A DNA stretch of 64,000 bases from JAVDCA01 sp035293985 (GCA_035293985.1 DATGLS010000032.1:124001-188000), one strand, 5' to 3'; counted from the stretch's first letter, positions 55,772 to 63,934 are shown. Made by a program: numbers and translations. The notes: generated from the sequence alone by a model not told the origin.

Positions 55772-56842
55772 TCACGTTGCGCCGCCCGCCCCGCAACCAG
55801 GCCGATCCTCCACCTGCGGCCACACCCAGTAGCCCAAGGTGACCGACAGCGCGCAGCCGACGCCGGTGGCGAGCAGGCGATCGATCATGGTCGCGAGCGC
55901 CGGCGCCTGCCCGAGGTCGAGCAAGAGCATGATCAGCGGCGTCATCAGCGCCGCATAGGCGGCGTAGTTCGCGGCCCGCAGCAACGGTCGCGCCGCGCCG
56001 AGGACGGCGACGAGGCCGATCAGCAGCGGCAGCGGCGGCGGCCACAGCAGCAACAGCATCGCCAGCAGCACGCCGGCGACGGTGCCGAGCGCGCGCTCGA
56101 TCGTTCGCGCCATCGCCTCGGACATTTGCCGGCGCACCACGATCGCCACGGTGAGCGATACCCACGACGTGTGGCGCGACGGAAAGAGCAGCGATACGCC
56201 TGCGGCCGCGACCAGACACGCCGTGATCCGCGCCGGGTATTGCCAGCCCGCCCAGCGCCCGAGCGACTTGCGCCAATGGCGCACTTGGTCGGCGAGCGCC
56301 GGCCGCCGCGCGGCGGCGGGCGCATGCTGCGCGTGACGCGCCGGGAAGACGAATGCCAGCGCGAGCGCGAGTGCGGCGGCCCAGATCGCGCCGAGCAGAA
56401 AGAGAGCCGCAAGGGCGATCGGTTTTCCCGCTGCATCGCTCATCCCGCTGCCGATGATGGCTACCAGGATGACCTGCGCGGCGACCAAGCCGGCCGTTCG
56501 GTTGATGCCGCCGATAAGCGCCACCACCGCGGCGAGGACCGGAATCAGAAACAGGGCGGCTCCGCCCAGCATCGCGATGCCGCTGCCGGCGGCGATCGCC
56601 GCAGCGCCGCAAACCGTGGAGCCCGCCATGCCGAGCGCGCGCTGGCGGAATGCGCCCTCCTCCCAGCCGCGGCTCAGCGCCAACGCGCCGATCGCGGCGG
56701 CCATGCCAAGCGGCAGCCGCCCGACCGCCGCCCCGAGCAGGATCGGCCCGACTAGACCAAGTGCGGCCGCAATGATCTGGGTGGGCGATGGCTCGCCCCC
56801 AGGGTTCCAGCGAAGGGCGTTGGAAAGAGCGTCGCGGAGCAT
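55772..56842 (-). CDS. FUSC-family inner-membrane protein
   Basis: A 356-residue membrane protein with two six-helix halves, typical of the fusaric-acid-resistance/YccS family (aromatic carboxylic acid efflux). The second half has SRHTSWVSLTVAIVVRRQMS and EAMARTIERALGTVAGVLLA, matching the family box 'W..ltv..v......r...R..GT..G'. The large cytoplasmic domain of longer members is missing. The start at 56842 removes a 34-codon upstream extension lacking similarity. It starts 4 bases after the phosphotransferase-like gene, so they are probably co-transcribed. Confidence 0.87.
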   Translation of the reverse strand: MLRDALSNALRWNPGGEPSPTQIIAAALGLVGPILLGAAVGRLPLGMAAAIGALALSRGWEEGAFRQRALGMAGSTVCGAAAIAAGSGIAMLGGAALFLIPVLAAVVALIGGINRTAGLVAAQVILVAIIGSGMSDAAGKPIALAALFLLGAIWAAALALALAFVFPARHAQHAPAAARRPALADQVRHWRKSLGRWAGWQYPARITACLVAAAGVSLLFPSRHTSWVSLTVAIVVRRQMSEAMARTIERALGTVAGVLLAMLLLLWPPPLPLLIGLVAVLGAARPLLRAANYAAYAALMTPLIMLLLDLGQAPALATMIDRLLATGVGCALSVTLGYWVWPQVEDRPGCGAGGAT

Positions 56843-56846
56843 GTCG

Positions 56847-58034
56847 TCATCTGCCGGTCGCGGCAAATGCCGGATAGAGCCCGAGCGGGACTGCGTCAGG
56901 CCAGCGGTGGCGCAGGGCGGCGAGCCATTCCGATGCAGACGCATTGATGCCCGGCAGCACGTCAGCGGCCGCAGTCACCGCGATGACGAACTCGAGATAC
57001 CACAACAGCCTTCCGCGCTTGGACCAGATGCCCCACTGGTCATCTTCCTTCAGCACTCGGTCGAGACGCCAGCACAGGCGGGTGAACAGCCAGATCGCCG
57101 CGACGTAGGCCGTCTCCACGCGGTACGCACGGTCGTCGCGCGCAACCGGCATCGTGCGCGCCAGCTCGGCCCGATAGATCTCGTCGATCCGGCGCGCGAC
57201 ATCGTCGGGGGTGCGTCCCGCGCACCAGCAGGTCGGGAAGCCGATCCGCCAGTAGATGCCGTCGAGCAACGCATGGCCCGGCCGCGCGAACTCGTAGTCG
57301 ACCAGCCGGATGCTCTCGTCCATGATCAGCGCATTGTCGGGGCACGGGTCGCCATGGCTGAGGCATTGCCACGGGCCCGGATCGGCGAGGCGCGACGACA
57401 GCAGCGCGAGCTCGCTCGCCGGCGGCGCGCCGCCGATGAGCTCGACGACCGCCGCGGCTTCGTTCTCGACGCGCCAGCCCATCGGGCGGCGCGGCCGGCC
57501 AGCGCCGAAGATCAATTGAAACGTCGCCTCATGGGCCTCCGCGCATGCGGCCGTGTCCGCATGCAGCCGGCCGAGCGCGGATGCGTAAAGCGCAAGCCCG
57601 CGCTCGGCCTCCACGGCGGTGCCTTGCTGCAGGACATCCGCGAGCAGACGCCGATCCGCGCCGAGATCCTCGAACACCAGAAGGCCACGCGCGACATCGC
57701 CGGCGAGCAACGTCGCGCCGTGATGGCGGCCGGGCGCATGTGCCGCGATGAGCGCTGTCGCGGTCCACTCGCGCACGAGGCCGAAGCTCTCCAGCGCCTT
57801 CTCGCTCGCCGGATCATAGCGCGGCGAGCGCGTCATCTTCACGATGACGGGTCGCGTGCTGCCGTCGTCATAGGCCGCGCGGGCGCGCGCGATGAAATTG
57901 CGCCGCTCCTCGCCGCTGACGGTCTCCACGTCGCTCAAGGTGACGGCGCGACCGCAGGCGCGCGCGAGCGCCGACGCCGCGCACGCGGCAACGTCATCGA
58001 CGTCGATGGGCTTCAGCTCCTGCATGCGTGTCAT
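56847..58034 (-). CDS. Phosphotransferase-family (APH/choline kinase-like) protein
   Basis: A 395-residue protein kinase-like fold enzyme. The N-lobe has EERRNFIARARAAYDDGSTR and an ATP-contact lysine in RPVIVKMTRSPRYD. The Brenner catalytic motif is LSHGDPCPDNALI (Asp and Asn present) and the metal aspartate follows in RLVDYEFARPGHALLDGIYW. Such proteins phosphorylate small molecules, including aminoglycosides, choline, homoserine or macrolides; the substrate is unknown. Its start overlaps the stop of the Lrp gene by four bases (ATGA). The FUSC gene follows, so regulator, kinase and efflux protein form one unit. Confidence 0.85.
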   Translation of the reverse strand: MTRMQELKPIDVDDVAACAASALARACGRAVTLSDVETVSGEERRNFIARARAAYDDGSTRPVIVKMTRSPRYDPASEKALESFGLVREWTATALIAAHAPGRHHGATLLAGDVARGLLVFEDLGADRRLLADVLQQGTAVEAERGLALYASALGRLHADTAACAEAHEATFQLIFGAGRPRRPMGWRVENEAAAVVELIGGAPPASELALLSSRLADPGPWQCLSHGDPCPDNALIMDESIRLVDYEFARPGHALLDGIYWRIGFPTCWCAGRTPDDVARRIDEIYRAELARTMPVARDDRAYRVETAYVAAIWLFTRLCWRLDRVLKEDDQWGIWSKRGRLLWYLEFVIAVTAAADVLPGINASASEWLAALRHRWPDAVPLGLYPAFAATGR

Positions 58035-58501
58035 GCGCCCGGCGGCAGCGGCAGGCCGCGCGGCGCAACCGGAACCGATTGCACGATCGAGGTCGTGGTC
58101 TGTCCGTACGCCAGGAACTGGTCGAGGATCTTGTCGAGACGATCGAGGCTCTCGAGATGGATCCGCACGATGAAACAATCCTCGCCGGTGATGCGATAGC
58201 ACTCGGTGACCTGCGGCAGGCTCTCGGCGAGCGCGATGATCCGCGGCAGGTTGCCGGGGGCCGGACGCACGCGCACGAATGCGCTGATCGGATAGCCGAG
58301 GGCGCGGGGATCGACGTCGAGCCGATAGCCGCGGATCACGCCGGCATCTTCCAGGCGCTGAATGCGCTCGCGCACCGCCGGCGCCGACATCTCGATGCGG
58401 CGTGCGAGCTCGGAGATGCTCATGCGCGGGTCGGCGCTCAGGAGCCGCAGGAGCTCGACGTTGCGGCCGTCGCGCATCAGCTCCGATATTTGCAGCACCA
58501 T
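58031..58501 (-). CDS. Lrp/AsnC-family transcriptional regulator
   Basis: A 156-residue regulator. The N-terminal helix-turn-helix (about 15-60) contains MSISELARRIEMSAPAVRER and QRLEDAGVIRGYRLDVDPRA. The C-terminal RAM ligand-binding/oligomer domain (70-145) has AFVRVRPAPGNLPRI, TECYRITGEDCFIVRI and DKILDQFLAYGQTTTS. Likely senses an amino acid. It leads a reverse-strand operon with a phosphotransferase and FUSC protein and is divergent from an EamA exporter, the usual target arrangement for Lrp-type regulators. Confidence 0.93.
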   Translation of the reverse strand: MVLQISELMRDGRNVELLRLLSADPRMSISELARRIEMSAPAVRERIQRLEDAGVIRGYRLDVDPRALGYPISAFVRVRPAPGNLPRIIALAESLPQVTECYRITGEDCFIVRIHLESLDRLDKILDQFLAYGQTTTSIVQSVPVAPRGLPLPPGA

Positions 58502-58508
58502 GGCGAGA

Positions 58509-58529
58509 TTTCCTCCGATCTGAAGGAAA
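58509..58529. promoter_or_regulatory. Inverted repeat overlapping the Lrp gene ribosome site
   Basis: TTTCCT (58509-58514) and AGGAAA (58524-58529) are perfect 6-bp inverted halves separated by nine bases in the divergent Lrp/EamA gap. The half nearest the Lrp gene is also its ribosome site (GGAGGAAA on the reverse strand). It could be an autoregulatory operator or an RNA stem that masks the ribosome site. Confidence 0.35.
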
Positions 58530-58592
58530 AAACATCATAACGCCTTCAAATCGGCATTCAAAGGGGGGTAACCATTTGCCACCCTCGTGGTC

Positions 58593-59486
58593 ATGGCAAC
58601 ATCCTCGACCGCCCAATCCCCGACCGCCCCCGCGAGGTACGAATCATCTGCCCTGGCGCAGCGCATCCCGCCGCATGCCTTCTTCGTCGCGAGCGCCGTC
58701 TTTCATTATCTCGGCCCGGCCTTCGCGGTGCTGCTGTTCGCTTATGTGGCGCCACTCGGCGTCGCCTGGCTGCGCATCGCGGTCGCGGCGGCCATTTTTG
58801 CGCTATGGCGCCGGCCCTGGCGATTCTTCCGCCAGCTCAACTCATCGCAACGCGCCGCCGTCATTTCGCTCGGCCTGGTGCTCGCGGCGATGAACTGCGT
58901 CTTCTACGAGGCGATCGCGCGCCTTCCCCTCGGCACGGTGGGCGCCATCGAGTTTCTCGGGCCGGTCGGGCTCGCGGTCGTCGGCATGCGCACGCGGCGC
59001 AACTTTGCGGCTTTCGTGCTGGCGGTGGCCGGCGTCGCCGTGCTCACCGACGTGCGCATCGTCGGCGAGCCTGTCGGCTATGCGTTCGCCTTCGCCAATT
59101 GCGCGGCGTTCGTCCTCTATGTGGTGCTCGGCCATCGCATCGCCGCCGACGGCGGCGTCGCCGGCATCGATCGGCTGGGCACCGCCATGCTGGTGGCGGC
59201 GATTACGGCGTTGCCGTTCGGCGTCGGCGACGCGGTGCCGGCATTGACGAGTCCGCTTCTGCTCGGCGCCGCGGTCGGCGTCGGCGTCACGTCGTCGGTC
59301 ATCCCTTACGTCTGCGACCAGCTCGCCATGGCTCGCCTGCCGCGCGCGAGCTTCGCGCTGATGCTGGCCTTGCTGCCGGCGACCGCAGCCGCGATCGGCG
59401 TGGTCGTTCTGCGCCAGGTCCCGTCTGGCGCGGAGCTGTGCGGCATCGCCCTGGTCGTTGCAGGAGTCGGGCTGCATCGCCCGTAG
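58593..59486 (+). CDS. EamA-family amino-acid/metabolite exporter (RhtA-like)
   Basis: A 297-residue inner-membrane protein with ten predicted helices in two EamA halves. The order ASAVFHYLGPAFAVLLFAYV, GAIEFLGPVGLAVVGMRTRR and SSVIPYVCDQLAMARLPRAS is typical of the RhtA threonine/homoserine exporter branch, including PYxxxxxALxxLP in the second half. ATG 58593 is favoured over GTG 58587. The gene is divergent from the Lrp regulator, consistent with amino-acid-induced export. Substrate is inferred. Confidence 0.9.
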   Translation: MATSSTAQSPTAPARYESSALAQRIPPHAFFVASAVFHYLGPAFAVLLFAYVAPLGVAWLRIAVAAAIFALWRRPWRFFRQLNSSQRAAVISLGLVLAAMNCVFYEAIARLPLGTVGAIEFLGPVGLAVVGMRTRRNFAAFVLAVAGVAVLTDVRIVGEPVGYAFAFANCAAFVLYVVLGHRIAADGGVAGIDRLGTAMLVAAITALPFGVGDAVPALTSPLLLGAAVGVGVTSSVIPYVCDQLAMARLPRASFALMLALLPATAAAIGVVVLRQVPSGAELCGIALVVAGVGLHRP

Positions 59487-59870
59487 GATGGATTGAGCGC
59501 TGGCGAAACCTCACCGATCAGGTGCGGCTAAGCGTCATTTGTTGCAAACGCCAACACCCGTAGCGCATAGGGTGGCTGCTGTTGCGCCACTCTCAGCCTC
59601 ATGGTGAGGAGCACGGCCGGCCTCGCGGCCGCGCGTCTCGAACCATGCGCCGCGAGCGCGAGCGGCGCCGCTCGCTTGCTGCATCCTTCGAGACGCAGCC
59701 GGCAGGACCAGCTCGGCGGGCAAGCCGCCGATCGGGGTTGTGCTTTTTGGCACACCCTCTGCTCCGCGCGTCCGGTACCCAGCTCACAGGTGATCGCCAC
59801 GGCCCTCACCCCATCGCACCCAACACGTCGAGGACTCGACCTCGCTCAACTGAAAGACTGGAGACTTCTG
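59487..59870. other. Intergenic region rich in repeat fragments
   Basis: This 384-base gap holds a half element near 59488 (GATTGAGCGCTGGCGAAACC, 59491-59510, nearly matching the arms of the element at the right edge of the window). It also holds a repeat with a histidine-kinase tail fragment (59635-59737, listed separately) and the promoter region of the Asp/His-rich gene. No gene is supported. Confidence 0.55.
59635..59737. repeat. Left direct repeat, carrying a copy of the kinase gene 3' end
   Basis: Positions 59639-59670 (CGAACCATG then CGCGAGCGCGAGCGGCGCCG) match 60474-60505 at 29 of 32 bases. Positions 59698-59737 match 60616-60655, the 3' end of the histidine kinase gene, at 37 of 40 bases. 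On the reverse strand the latter would encode PIGGLPAELVLPAA against PIGGLRAELVLPAA in the kinase. It is therefore a displaced fragment of that gene, in the same orientation, about 920 bases away. Confidence 0.8.
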
Positions 59871-60338
59871 ATGCGCTCGATCAAGACCATTCTCGCATAC
59901 ACCGGCGCGGCCGCGGCCCTCGCGTGGACCATCGCGGCCACTCCGGCGCTCGCGCACGGCGGCGGCCACGCCGGCGCGCCGATCGGCAACATGGGCACGC
60001 TCAATGGCGACCATGTCGGCGCGAACTTGCACATGGACGGCAACCAGATGGATCGCGACCCCGTGGACCGCGACCACATGGACCGCGATCACATCGACCG
60101 CGATCACATGGACCACAATCGCGACACGCACCGCGACACGCGCCACATCAACCAGAATCAGAATCTGACCGTGCGACACGTGCGTGTGCTGCCCGTCAAC
60201 CTGGCCGATTTCCTGCGGCTGCTGCGGGGAGAGGGGCTCAAGCACGTCCACATCGTCCGCATCAGCAAGACGGTCGTGAACGGAATGGTGATGGACATCG
60301 TGACGGTGATCGCGCCACGCGATGCCGTCCTGATCTGA
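59871..60338 (+). CDS. Small secreted Asp/His/Arg-rich protein
   Basis: A 155-residue predicted periplasmic protein. The signal peptide is residues 1-28 (ending TPALA). The mature protein starts HGGGHAGAPIGNMG and has a pentapeptide repeat DRDHM/DRDHI (about 60-82), made by 15-bp DNA repeats, with many His and Asp that could bind metal. The C-terminal 50 residues (NLADFLRLLRGEGLKHVHIV and MVMDIVTVI) look globular. The start at 59871 follows CTGGAGAC. It is bracketed by direct repeats. No family recognised. Confidence 0.75.
   Translation: MRSIKTILAYTGAAAALAWTIAATPALAHGGGHAGAPIGNMGTLNGDHVGANLHMDGNQMDRDPVDRDHMDRDHIDRDHMDHNRDTHRDTRHINQNQNLTVRHVRVLPVNLADFLRLLRGEGLKHVHIVRISKTVVNGMVMDIVTVIAPRDAVLI
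60051..60110 (+). repeat. Tandem 15-bp repeat inside the Asp/His-rich gene
   Basis: Four 15-bp units encode D-R-D-x-x: 60051-60065, 60066-60080, 60081-60095 and 60096-60110. The last three, GACCGCGAYCACATS, differ at only two positions. A fifth degenerate unit follows (GACCACAATCGCGAC). Copy number could vary between strains without breaking the frame. Confidence 0.8.
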
Positions 60339-60473
60339 CCTCCTCAAGCGAGCGCCGCGCCGATCGCAAGATCCGCGCGGCGGTCGCGTTCTTGCGCGGA
60401 ATGCATTCGACTGCGAGCGTCCGGCCGGCGGAGGCTGCGCCCCTCATGCTGAGAGACGCAACCTTGTGTATCC

Positions 60474-60655
60474 CGAACCATGGGTCGCGAGCGCGAGCGG
60501 CGCCGCATGCGTGCTGGACCCGTCCTTCGGGACGCCTCGTGCGAAGAAGCGCGAGGCTCTTCAGGATGGGGAGTCTTTTTGATTGGCGTTCGAAGCGACG
60601 AGCGCGGCTCATGCCGCCGGCAGCACCAGCTCGGCGCGCAACCCGCCGATCGGGG
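60474..60655. repeat. Right direct repeat next to the histidine kinase gene end
   Basis: Positions 60474-60505 and 60616-60655 correspond to the two parts of the left repeat (59639-59670 and 59698-59737). Here they are separated by about 80 extra bases, including GTCCTTCGGGACGCC and CTTCAGGATGGGGAGTC. Its right part is the genuine end of the kinase gene. The rest fills the 270-base gap after the Asp/His-rich gene, where no other gene is seen. Confidence 0.75.
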
Positions 60656-61985
60656 CGTTCGAGAGCGTGAGGCCGCCGCCATAGAGGGCGGCGAGCTCGA
60701 GCACGATCGAGAGGCCGAGGCCCGAGCCGGGCTTGCTCTCGTCGAGGCGCTGGCCGCGCTGGGCCACCTGCTCGCGCTCGGCCGGCGAGAGGCCCGGGCC
60801 GTCGTCGTCGACCGCGAAGCGGATCACCGGCTTCGCCGGCGCCGTGCGGTCGCGCTCCGACGTCACCTCGACGGAAACACGCGCCTGCGCCCACTTGCAA
60901 GCATTGTCGACCAGATTCCCGAGCATCTCCTCGAGATCCTGGCGCTCGCCGCGAAAACGCACCCCGGCCGGGGCCTGCACGTCGATCACGACGCCGCGCG
61001 GGTGGTAGATCTTCTCCATCGTGCGGGTGAGCCCGGTCACCACCGGCGCGACGTCGGTGACGCTGCCGACGGTCTTGGTGCGGGCCGCGATGCGGGCACG
61101 CTCGAGGTGGCGGGCTACCTGGTCGCGCATGATGTCGATCTGCTCGCGCACCTTGCCGGCGAGCGGATCCTCGGGTCGCGCCGCCGCCTCGTTCATCATC
61201 ACGGACAGCGGCGTCTTGAGCGCATGGGCGAGGTTGCCGACATGGGTTCGGGCGCGCTCCACGATCTCGCGGTTGGCCTCGATCAGCGCGTTGGTCTCGC
61301 GCGCGAGCGGCTCGATCTCGACCGGGAAATTGCCGACGAGGCGCTCGGCGGTGCCGGCGCGGATCGCCGCGAGACTGGCCGAGATCCGCCCGAGCGGCGC
61401 GAGGCCGAAGCGCACTTGGAACATGGTGATGAGGATGAGCACCGCGGCGAGCAGCACGAAGGTGGCGACGATGGCGCGGTTGAACTGGTGGGTGTCGTCG
61501 TCGATCTCCTGGGAGTCGCCGGCGACGCCGACGAGGTAGTGGCCCTCCTCGCCGAGGTCGACGGTGCGCTCGATCATGCGCAGGCGCTGGTCCTCGGGCC
61601 CGGTCACGTAGGCGCGGCGCACGCCGTCGTCGCCCGCCGGCACGCCCTTGTCGGCGAGGTGCGGCAGGCCTGAGTCCCACAGCGAGCCCGACGAGCGCAC
61701 CTCCGGCTTGTCGACGTTGAGCTTGGTCACCTGCCAGTACCAGCCGGACAAGGGCAGCGAGAAGTTCGGCTCGCTCAGCGACTGCGACATGCGCTCGCTC
61801 GTCACGTCGGGCGCGTCGACCTCGGCGACGAGCGTGCGCAGGAAGCTGTTGAGGCGGGCATCGAACGAGCGCTCGACCGCGTCGCGGTAGAGCGAGGAGA
61901 GCACGAAGCCGGTGACCAGCAGGATGACCACCGTCCAGGCGGTCGCCGAGACGAACAGGCGCAGCGCGAGCGAGTTAGCGCGCAT
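60609..61985 (-). CDS. Two-component sensor histidine kinase (PhoQ-like layout)
   Basis: A 458-residue kinase. Membrane segments at about 9-31 and 171-190 enclose a 135-residue periplasmic sensor. A HAMP-like segment is followed by HisKA with VGNLAHALKTPLSVMMNEA (H254) and HATPase with NLVDNACKWAQARVSVEV, DDDGPGLSPAEREQVAQRG and GSGLGLSIVLELAALYGGG. It overlaps its response-regulator gene by 11 bases. With the PepSY gene upstream the three form an operon. A fragment of its 3' end is duplicated at 59698. Signal unknown, possibly cations or envelope stress. Confidence 0.92.
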   Translation of the reverse strand: MRANSLALRLFVSATAWTVVILLVTGFVLSSLYRDAVERSFDARLNSFLRTLVAEVDAPDVTSERMSQSLSEPNFSLPLSGWYWQVTKLNVDKPEVRSSGSLWDSGLPHLADKGVPAGDDGVRRAYVTGPEDQRLRMIERTVDLGEEGHYLVGVAGDSQEIDDDTHQFNRAIVATFVLLAAVLILITMFQVRFGLAPLGRISASLAAIRAGTAERLVGNFPVEIEPLARETNALIEANREIVERARTHVGNLAHALKTPLSVMMNEAAARPEDPLAGKVREQIDIMRDQVARHLERARIAARTKTVGSVTDVAPVVTGLTRTMEKIYHPRGVVIDVQAPAGVRFRGERQDLEEMLGNLVDNACKWAQARVSVEVTSERDRTAPAKPVIRFAVDDDGPGLSPAEREQVAQRGQRLDESKPGSGLGLSIVLELAALYGGGLTLSNAPIGGLRAELVLPAA

Positions 61986-62646
61986 CGCTCGGCGGGCTGA
62001 GCAGATAGCCGAGCCCGCGCACCGTCTGGATCACGTCGACGCCGAGCTTCTTGCGGATGCGGCCGACGAAAACCTCGATGGTGTTCGAGTCGCGGTCGAA
62101 GTCCTGGTCGTAGAGATGCTCGACCAGCTCGGTGCGCGACACGACGCGGCCGGTGTGGTGCATCAGGTAGGCGAGCAGGCGATACTCGTGCGAGGTGAGC
62201 TTCACGGGAGTCCCGTCGACCGTGACGCGGCCGGTGCGCGAGTCGAGCCGCACCGGGCCGCACAGAAACTCGCTCTTGGCATGGCCGACCGAACGGCGCA
62301 GCAGCGCACGGATGCGGGCGAGCACCTCCTCGAGATGGAAGGGTTTTGCCACGTAGTCGTCGGCGCCGGCATCGAAGCCCTGCACCTTGTCGCTCCAGCG
62401 GTCGCGCGCGGTCAGCATCAGCACCGGCATGGCCCGGCCGGCGCGGCGCCAGGATTCGAGCACCGAGATGCCGTCCATCTTGGGCAGGCCGATGTCGAGG
62501 ATCACGGCGTCGTAGGGCTCGGACTCGCCGAGATAGTGCCCCTCCTCGCCGTCGAAGGCGCGGTCGACCACGTACCCGGCGTCGGTCAGCGCGGTCGCGA
62601 GCTGGCGGTTAAGGTCGGGATCATCCTCGATGACGAGCAGGCGCAT
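61975..62646 (-). CDS. OmpR/PhoP-family response regulator
   Basis: A 223-residue regulator. The receiver has MRLLVIEDDPDLNRQL, the phospho-acceptor in AVILDIGLPKMDGISV (D51 region) and the switch lysine in DDYVAKPFHLEEVL. The winged-helix effector has TSHEYRLLAYLMHHTGRVVS, NTIEVFVGRIRKKLG and TVRGLGYLL. It sits between the PepSY-like gene (34-base gap) and the kinase (11-base overlap). Probably regulates its own operon. Confidence 0.94.
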   Translation of the reverse strand: MRLLVIEDDPDLNRQLATALTDAGYVVDRAFDGEEGHYLGESEPYDAVILDIGLPKMDGISVLESWRRAGRAMPVLMLTARDRWSDKVQGFDAGADDYVAKPFHLEEVLARIRALLRRSVGHAKSEFLCGPVRLDSRTGRVTVDGTPVKLTSHEYRLLAYLMHHTGRVVSRTELVEHLYDQDFDRDSNTIEVFVGRIRKKLGVDVIQTVRGLGYLLSPPSDAR

Positions 62647-62680
62647 GGGTTCCTCAGCCTCAGATCAGCAACGGACCTGC

Positions 62681-63124
62681 CTATTTGGCCTTTTTCACGT
62701 CTTGCTTGGGATCTTGCTTCGCGTCTTGCTTCGGCTCTTGCTTCAGATCCTGCTTTGTATCTTGCTTCTTGTCCGCTTTCTTTTCTTCTCTCTTGTCCTG
62801 CTTTTCTTGCCCGACCTGCTCCTGCGCATGCGCGCCGACCACCGCGCCGTTGACGGCGTCGACGCTCGCCTGGGCCACCTTGCCGTCATCCGCCAGCACC
62901 GTGAGCAGATAGACGGGGTGCCCGCCGTGCTCGCACAGGCGGGCGTGGATCACCTCCCCGTGCTTGCGCACGGCGCGCATCGCCCGCGACAGCGGCACGA
63001 CCGCGTGGGCGGCGGTCTTCGCCCGCTGCTCGGCGCGGGTGAAGCAGTGCTCGGCGGCGCCATTTGCGGCGCCTGCGGCCGCGAGAAACAGGAAGCCAGT
63101 CAGGATGGTGCGTTGCAGGATCAT
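62681..63124 (-). CDS. Exported PepSY-domain protein with Lys/Gln/Asp repeat tail
   Basis: A 147-residue predicted periplasmic protein. The signal peptide is residues 1-23 (ending GAANG). The PepSY core EVIHARLCEHGGHPVYLLTV and AQASVDAVNGAVVGAHAQ covers about 60-105. The last 40 residues are charged, beginning KQDKREEKKADKK and continuing with KQD-x repeats from 12-bp DNA repeats. Two cysteines are present (about 27 and 68). PepSY proteins upstream of PhoPQ-like pairs are thought to modulate the sensor. The start at 63124 is preferred; the frame opens far upstream without similarity. Confidence 0.82.
   Translation of the reverse strand: MILQRTILTGFLFLAAAGAANGAAEHCFTRAEQRAKTAAHAVVPLSRAMRAVRKHGEVIHARLCEHGGHPVYLLTVLADDGKVAQASVDAVNGAVVGAHAQEQVGQEKQDKREEKKADKKQDTKQDLKQEPKQDAKQDPKQDVKKAK
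62700..62771 (-). repeat. 12-bp tandem repeat encoding the KQD tail
   Basis: Six units of 12 bp, each beginning TCTTGCTT or TCCTGCTT on the forward strand (62700, 62712, 62724, 62736, 62748, 62760), encode K-Q-D/E-x in the reverse frame. Bases 3 and 9-12 vary most. Unit number could change without disturbing the frame. Confidence 0.75.
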
Positions 63125-63177
63125 CGCTCCGCCGGGGCCGTCGAGGCCCGTTGGTCCAGATGGGGAATAGCCGACTC

Positions 63178-63849
63178 TCAAAATCCGCGAAAGGTGGCGA
63201 ATTCGTCGACGCCCGCCCGCGGCGCGCGCCAGCGGTTGATGGCAGCGCCCTCGTCGGCGCAGCCGAGCGCGATCCCGCAGAACAACATGTGGTCGGCCGG
63301 CAGGCCGAGGAAGGGCGGCACGGTCTTGTGCCAATGGGTCCACGCCTCCTGGGCGCAGGCGTGCAGGCCGTGTGCACGGGCAAGCAGCAGGATGGTCTGA
63401 ACGAAGCCGCCGAGATCGGACCACTGCGGCGGCCCCATGGTGCGGTCGATCGATACGAACAGGCCGACCGGGGCGCCGAAGAACTCGAAGTTCTTGCCGT
63501 ACTGGGCGAGCCGCCCGGGGCGGTCCTCGCGCGCGACGCCGAGCGCCGCATAGAGCAGCGCGCCGACCTCGCGCCGGCGTGCGTAGAACGGCTCCTTGAG
63601 CGGATCGGGATAGATTTGATATTCGGCGCCCTCCCCGCGCGGCAGCTCGGCATGGCGCGGCCGGATCAGCGCCTTGAGCTCCTCGAGCGGCGCCCCCGCG
63701 AGCGCATCGACCCGCCAGGCCTGCAGGTTGCCGCCGGAGGGCGCGCGCGCCGCGCGCTCGAGGATATCGCGCACCACCGCGAGCGGCACCGGTGTGGGCA
63801 AGAAGGCGCGGCAACTGAAGCGGCTCGCGACGGCCTCACGCACATCCAT
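63178..63849 (-). CDS. Nitroreductase-family flavoprotein
   Basis: A 223-residue FMN-dependent oxidoreductase. The N-terminus DVREAVASRFSCRAFLPTPV carries the FMN-phosphate arginine pattern, and ILERAARAPSGGNLQAWRVD is the signature substrate/FMN loop. GLPADHMLFCGIALGCADEG near the C-terminus binds the flavin. Reduces nitro compounds, quinones or enones with NAD(P)H; physiological substrate unknown. It starts at 63849 and ends 53 bases before the PepSY gene on the same strand, which may or may not be the same transcript. Confidence 0.92.
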   Translation of the reverse strand: MDVREAVASRFSCRAFLPTPVPLAVVRDILERAARAPSGGNLQAWRVDALAGAPLEELKALIRPRHAELPRGEGAEYQIYPDPLKEPFYARRREVGALLYAALGVAREDRPGRLAQYGKNFEFFGAPVGLFVSIDRTMGPPQWSDLGGFVQTILLLARAHGLHACAQEAWTHWHKTVPPFLGLPADHMLFCGIALGCADEGAAINRWRAPRAGVDEFATFRGF

Positions 63850-63934
63850 CAGGGTCTCCGATCTGCGGCAATTTTCGATCGTCGACCATTTTAGGCGAAA
63901 TCAGCGCTCATCGGCACATGCGAGGAGGATGCGC

